The notes under the pieces are model-generated. The model was given only the letters and a program-made list of their open reading frames with translations. It ran no database searches and was not told where the DNA came from. Position numbers and translations under genes: made by a program. Below are positions 14,736-16,439 of a stretch of DNA of 16,439 nt, in pieces; the stretch's first letter is position 1, and every line of letters starts with the position of its first letter. Location of the stretch: positions 1-16,439 of the forward strand of contig JALLAP010000230.1 of NCBI GenBank assembly GCA_036939355.1. The letters run 5' to 3'. The stretch is from Thalassiosira profunda (lineage: Eukaryota > Bacillariophyta > Thalassiosirophyceae > Thalassiosirales > Thalassiosiraceae).

Positions 14736-16439
14736 ATGTCGAGCAGCCGCGATTCCGACACCCTCTGCGCCTCCTGCGACCGCTGCCGCTCCCGCAAAAC
14801 CCGGTGCGACGGGCAGCGGCCGTGCGGGAGCTGCAAACAGCGGTACATGAAGGCGCACAAGCTGACGAGCTGCGACGGCCTCGACGAGGGGTGCTTCGAG
14901 TGCGTGTACTCCCCGGCGAAGAAGCGGGGGCCGGCGCCGGGGCACAAGCAGCTGAAGGCGGGTGGCGCGGCGGGAGGAGGAGGAGGAGGGAGCAGTAAGA
15001 AGAAGAAGAGGGCCAAGCCCCGGAGGTCGCAGTTTCTCTCAACCTCGGCCCATGTCTATGCTGCAGAGGTCGGGTCGGGGTCCGGGTTCACATCAACCGG
15101 TGGTGGCATGGGCGACTCTTATGCGTCGTCTGGATTCGAGGCCATGCCGGAGAGACGGGGCAGCGGCACCAACGCCACCGGCTCCATCGGGGGGCTGCTG
15201 GCCCCCATGGACCCCGGCGCCGCCGCCCTCCAGCAGCAGATGTTGTCCACCCTCGGCAACATGGGGATCCACATGCTCAGCACGGCTGCCACCTCCCTTG
15301 CCATCCAAAACAACGAGGCGGAGAATCCGCAGCCGCAACAGGACACCATGGCGGTGGCCCAGAACGAGGCCCAGCGGCAGCTGGCGTACATCCAGCAGTT
15401 GCAATTGCAGCAGCAGATGCAGGAGCAGCAGCAGCGGAGGGATTTGCTTTCGGGGGTGGGAGGGACCGGGGGCATGAGCAACGACAGCAACGTTGGAGGT
15501 GCGGGACAACGTCAGCCACCGATGCCCGTGCCGCCGGAGAGCAGCGGCGGCGCATCGTCGGCCAAACAACCCCCAACCGTTCTCGGGTGCGCCCATCCGC
15601 ACGCGTTGCAATACCGCGCGCTGCTCGGGCCCCACGATCCGACGGGCGCGCGCCTCCGGGCGTGCCACGCCCTGTCGTTCGGGGGGCTCTTCGCCCTCCC
15701 TCCCATCCCGTCGAACNGGCGCGCGCCTCCGGGCGTGCCACGCCCTGTCGTTCGGGGGGCTCTTCGCCCTCCCTCCCATCCCGTCGGACGAGGAGTACTG
15801 CCGCCTCTTCGACGAGTCGCTGGAGCCGCACCAGCTGCCGAAGTTCGACGTGGCGGCGCTGCAGGCCGCGCGGTTTGCGCAGCTGGCCCTGGGCGCGTTG
15901 GCGGACACCAACCGCGATCTGATGGTGGCGCTTGCCGATGCCAGCGTGTGGTGCTTGCGGGACTGCGTCGAGGAGCAGGTTCATCCGAGTTTGATGTTCG
16001 ATTTGGCGAGGACGTTCTTCTTTCACTCCATCGTGAGGATGCAGCTGGGCGACATGGAAGGATATTTCAAGTACAGGCGGGTGTGCCTGAGGCATTTGGT
16101 GCAGTTGGATGGAGAGCCGGGTGTCGAAACAATCATGGCGGCCGTGTCCTTCCAGGACTCCTTGGCCTACATGATGTTCAATGCGTCGGAGGACGACGTG
16201 CCCGCGATCGATTTGGCCATCCAGCGAGTTTCGCAGCCCGTTCACATGGAGGGGCAGTCGGGAACCACAGATGCCGAGAAGAGATATCACATCAGCGTCT
16301 TGCCATCTCACGTGGCATCGAACCCAATCAATCAGCTGTGGATGCAAGGGGCGCCGCCGGTTCTCATCAACGAGGCGGCTCCTCGCAAAAGCCGGGTACT
16401 CGATGCTTTGTCTTTTGTCGTCCGATCGACACTGGACGA
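14736..16439 (+). CDS. Zn2Cys6 (fungal-type binuclear zinc cluster) transcription factor, 3' end outside window; frame interrupted at an N
   Basis: ATG 14736 opens SSSRDSDTLCASCDRCRSRK. The zinc cluster is C14-x2-C17-x6-C24-x5-C30-x2-C33 with the last ligand at C56 (CVYSPAKKRGP), so the final loop is 22 residues instead of the usual 6-8. A basic stretch KKKKRAKPRR (88-97) follows, then Gly/Ser-rich linker and a Gln-rich helix (about 213-236). Residues from about 295 (HALQYRALLGPHDP) begin a helical C-terminal domain that continues past the gap (LARTFFFHSIVRMQLGDMEGYFKYRR). The frame holds to 15716, then shifts because of a 72-bp repeat plus one N. Reading from 15790 in the next frame continues it smoothly to the window end, about 543 residues visible. 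Such proteins bind DNA in the nucleus and are known from stramenopiles as well as fungi. Target genes unknown. Confidence 0.88.
   Translation, partial: MSSSRDSDTLCASCDRCRSRKTRCDGQRPCGSCKQRYMKAHKLTSCDGLDEGCFECVYSPAKKRGPAPGHKQLKAGGAAGGGGGGSSKKKKRAKPRRSQFLSTSAHVYAAEVGSGSGFTSTGGGMGDSYASSGFEAMPERRGSGTNATGSIGGLLAPMDPGAAALQQQMLSTLGNMGIHMLSTAATSLAIQNNEAENPQPQQDTMAVAQNEAQRQLAYIQQLQLQQQMQEQQQRRDLLSGVGGTGGMSNDSNVGGAGQRQPPMPVPPESSGGASSAKQPPTVLGCAHPHALQYRALLGPHDPTGARLRACHALSFGGLFALPPIPSNXRAPPGVPRPVVRGALRPPSHPVGRGVLPPLRRVAGAAPAAEVRRGGAAGRAVCAAGPGRVGGHQPRSDGGACRCQRVVLAGLRRGAGSSEFDVRFGEDVLLSLHREDAAGRHGRIFQVQAGVPEAFGAVGWRAGCRNNHGGRVLPGLLGLHDVQCVGGRRARDRFGHPASFAARSHGGAVGNHRCREEISHQRLAISRGIEPNQSAVDARGAAGSHQRGGSSQKPGTRCFVFCRPIDTGR
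15645..15789. repeat. 72-bp direct repeat around a single N (probable assembly join)
   Basis: 15645-15716 and 15718-15789 differ at one base (A 15714 versus G 15787) and are separated only by N 15717. The repeat plus N adds 73 nt, which shifts the transcription-factor frame. One copy is enough for a continuous protein, so the second is most simply an uncollapsed contig overlap. Confidence 0.9.

Noticed and set aside
15277..16347. Long minus-strand frames opposite the transcription factor
   Set aside because: They run across the N and mirror the GC-rich coding strand; no domain is recognisable, while the plus strand has a clear Zn2Cys6 protein.
1..16439. CRISPR arrays, tRNA or rRNA genes, transposases, prokaryotic operons
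   Set aside because: No spaced repeats, cloverleaf signatures or transposase motifs were seen, and spliceosomal introns show that the DNA is eukaryotic.

Overview
The window looks like nuclear DNA of a diatom, most likely a centric Thalassiosira-type species. The evidence is GC-rich, mostly intron-poor genes; a few very short GT-AG introns (65-88 nt); genes packed on both strands with short spacers; a TATA-box promoter; a RING-Sel1-MYND protein pair and an LRR protein of the kind expanded in diatoms; and a Zn2Cys6 transcription factor. The species is inferred from remembered family distributions, not from a search.

Left part (1-5159): a divergent pair. On the minus strand lies the N-terminal 297 residues of an OSCA/CSC1/TMEM63-type mechanosensitive cation channel, cut by the window edge. 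On the plus strand lies an intronless gene for a 1214-residue, largely disordered protein with one recognisable zinc knuckle of the autoantigen-p27 (ZNRD2) type. They share a roughly 620-nt spacer holding a TATAAAA box.

Middle part (5346-14323): a rearranged duplicated region. Read on the minus strand, two copies of one block occur in the same order: an RBBP9-type serine hydrolase, a tiny exon for a transmembrane segment, and a gene starting with the same roughly 65-residue module (MSRRYYYHSELEHHKD...). After this module the two genes differ completely: one continues into a coiled coil plus an unrecognised C-terminal domain (5346-7170, one 73-nt intron), the other into leucine-rich repeats (11334-13106). 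The right-hand hydrolase (13646-14323, one 72-nt intron) is intact with its Ser-Asp-His triad. The left-hand one (7752-8392) is a relic: it lost its N-terminal strand and carries a 4-nt insertion. Between the copies sits an inverted pair of RING-Sel1-MYND genes, intact on the plus strand (9959-11059) and broken on the minus strand (8437-9412). The broken one abuts the truncated hydrolase.

Right part (14736-16439): a plus-strand Zn2Cys6 transcription factor running off the window. Its frame is interrupted by a 72-bp direct repeat around a single N at 15717, almost certainly two overlapping contig ends joined without collapsing the overlap.

No operon-like logic links the genes. The coherent story is structural: segmental duplication, inversion and 3' replacement producing chimeric genes and pseudogenes. 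No tRNA, rRNA, CRISPR or recognisable transposase was seen.
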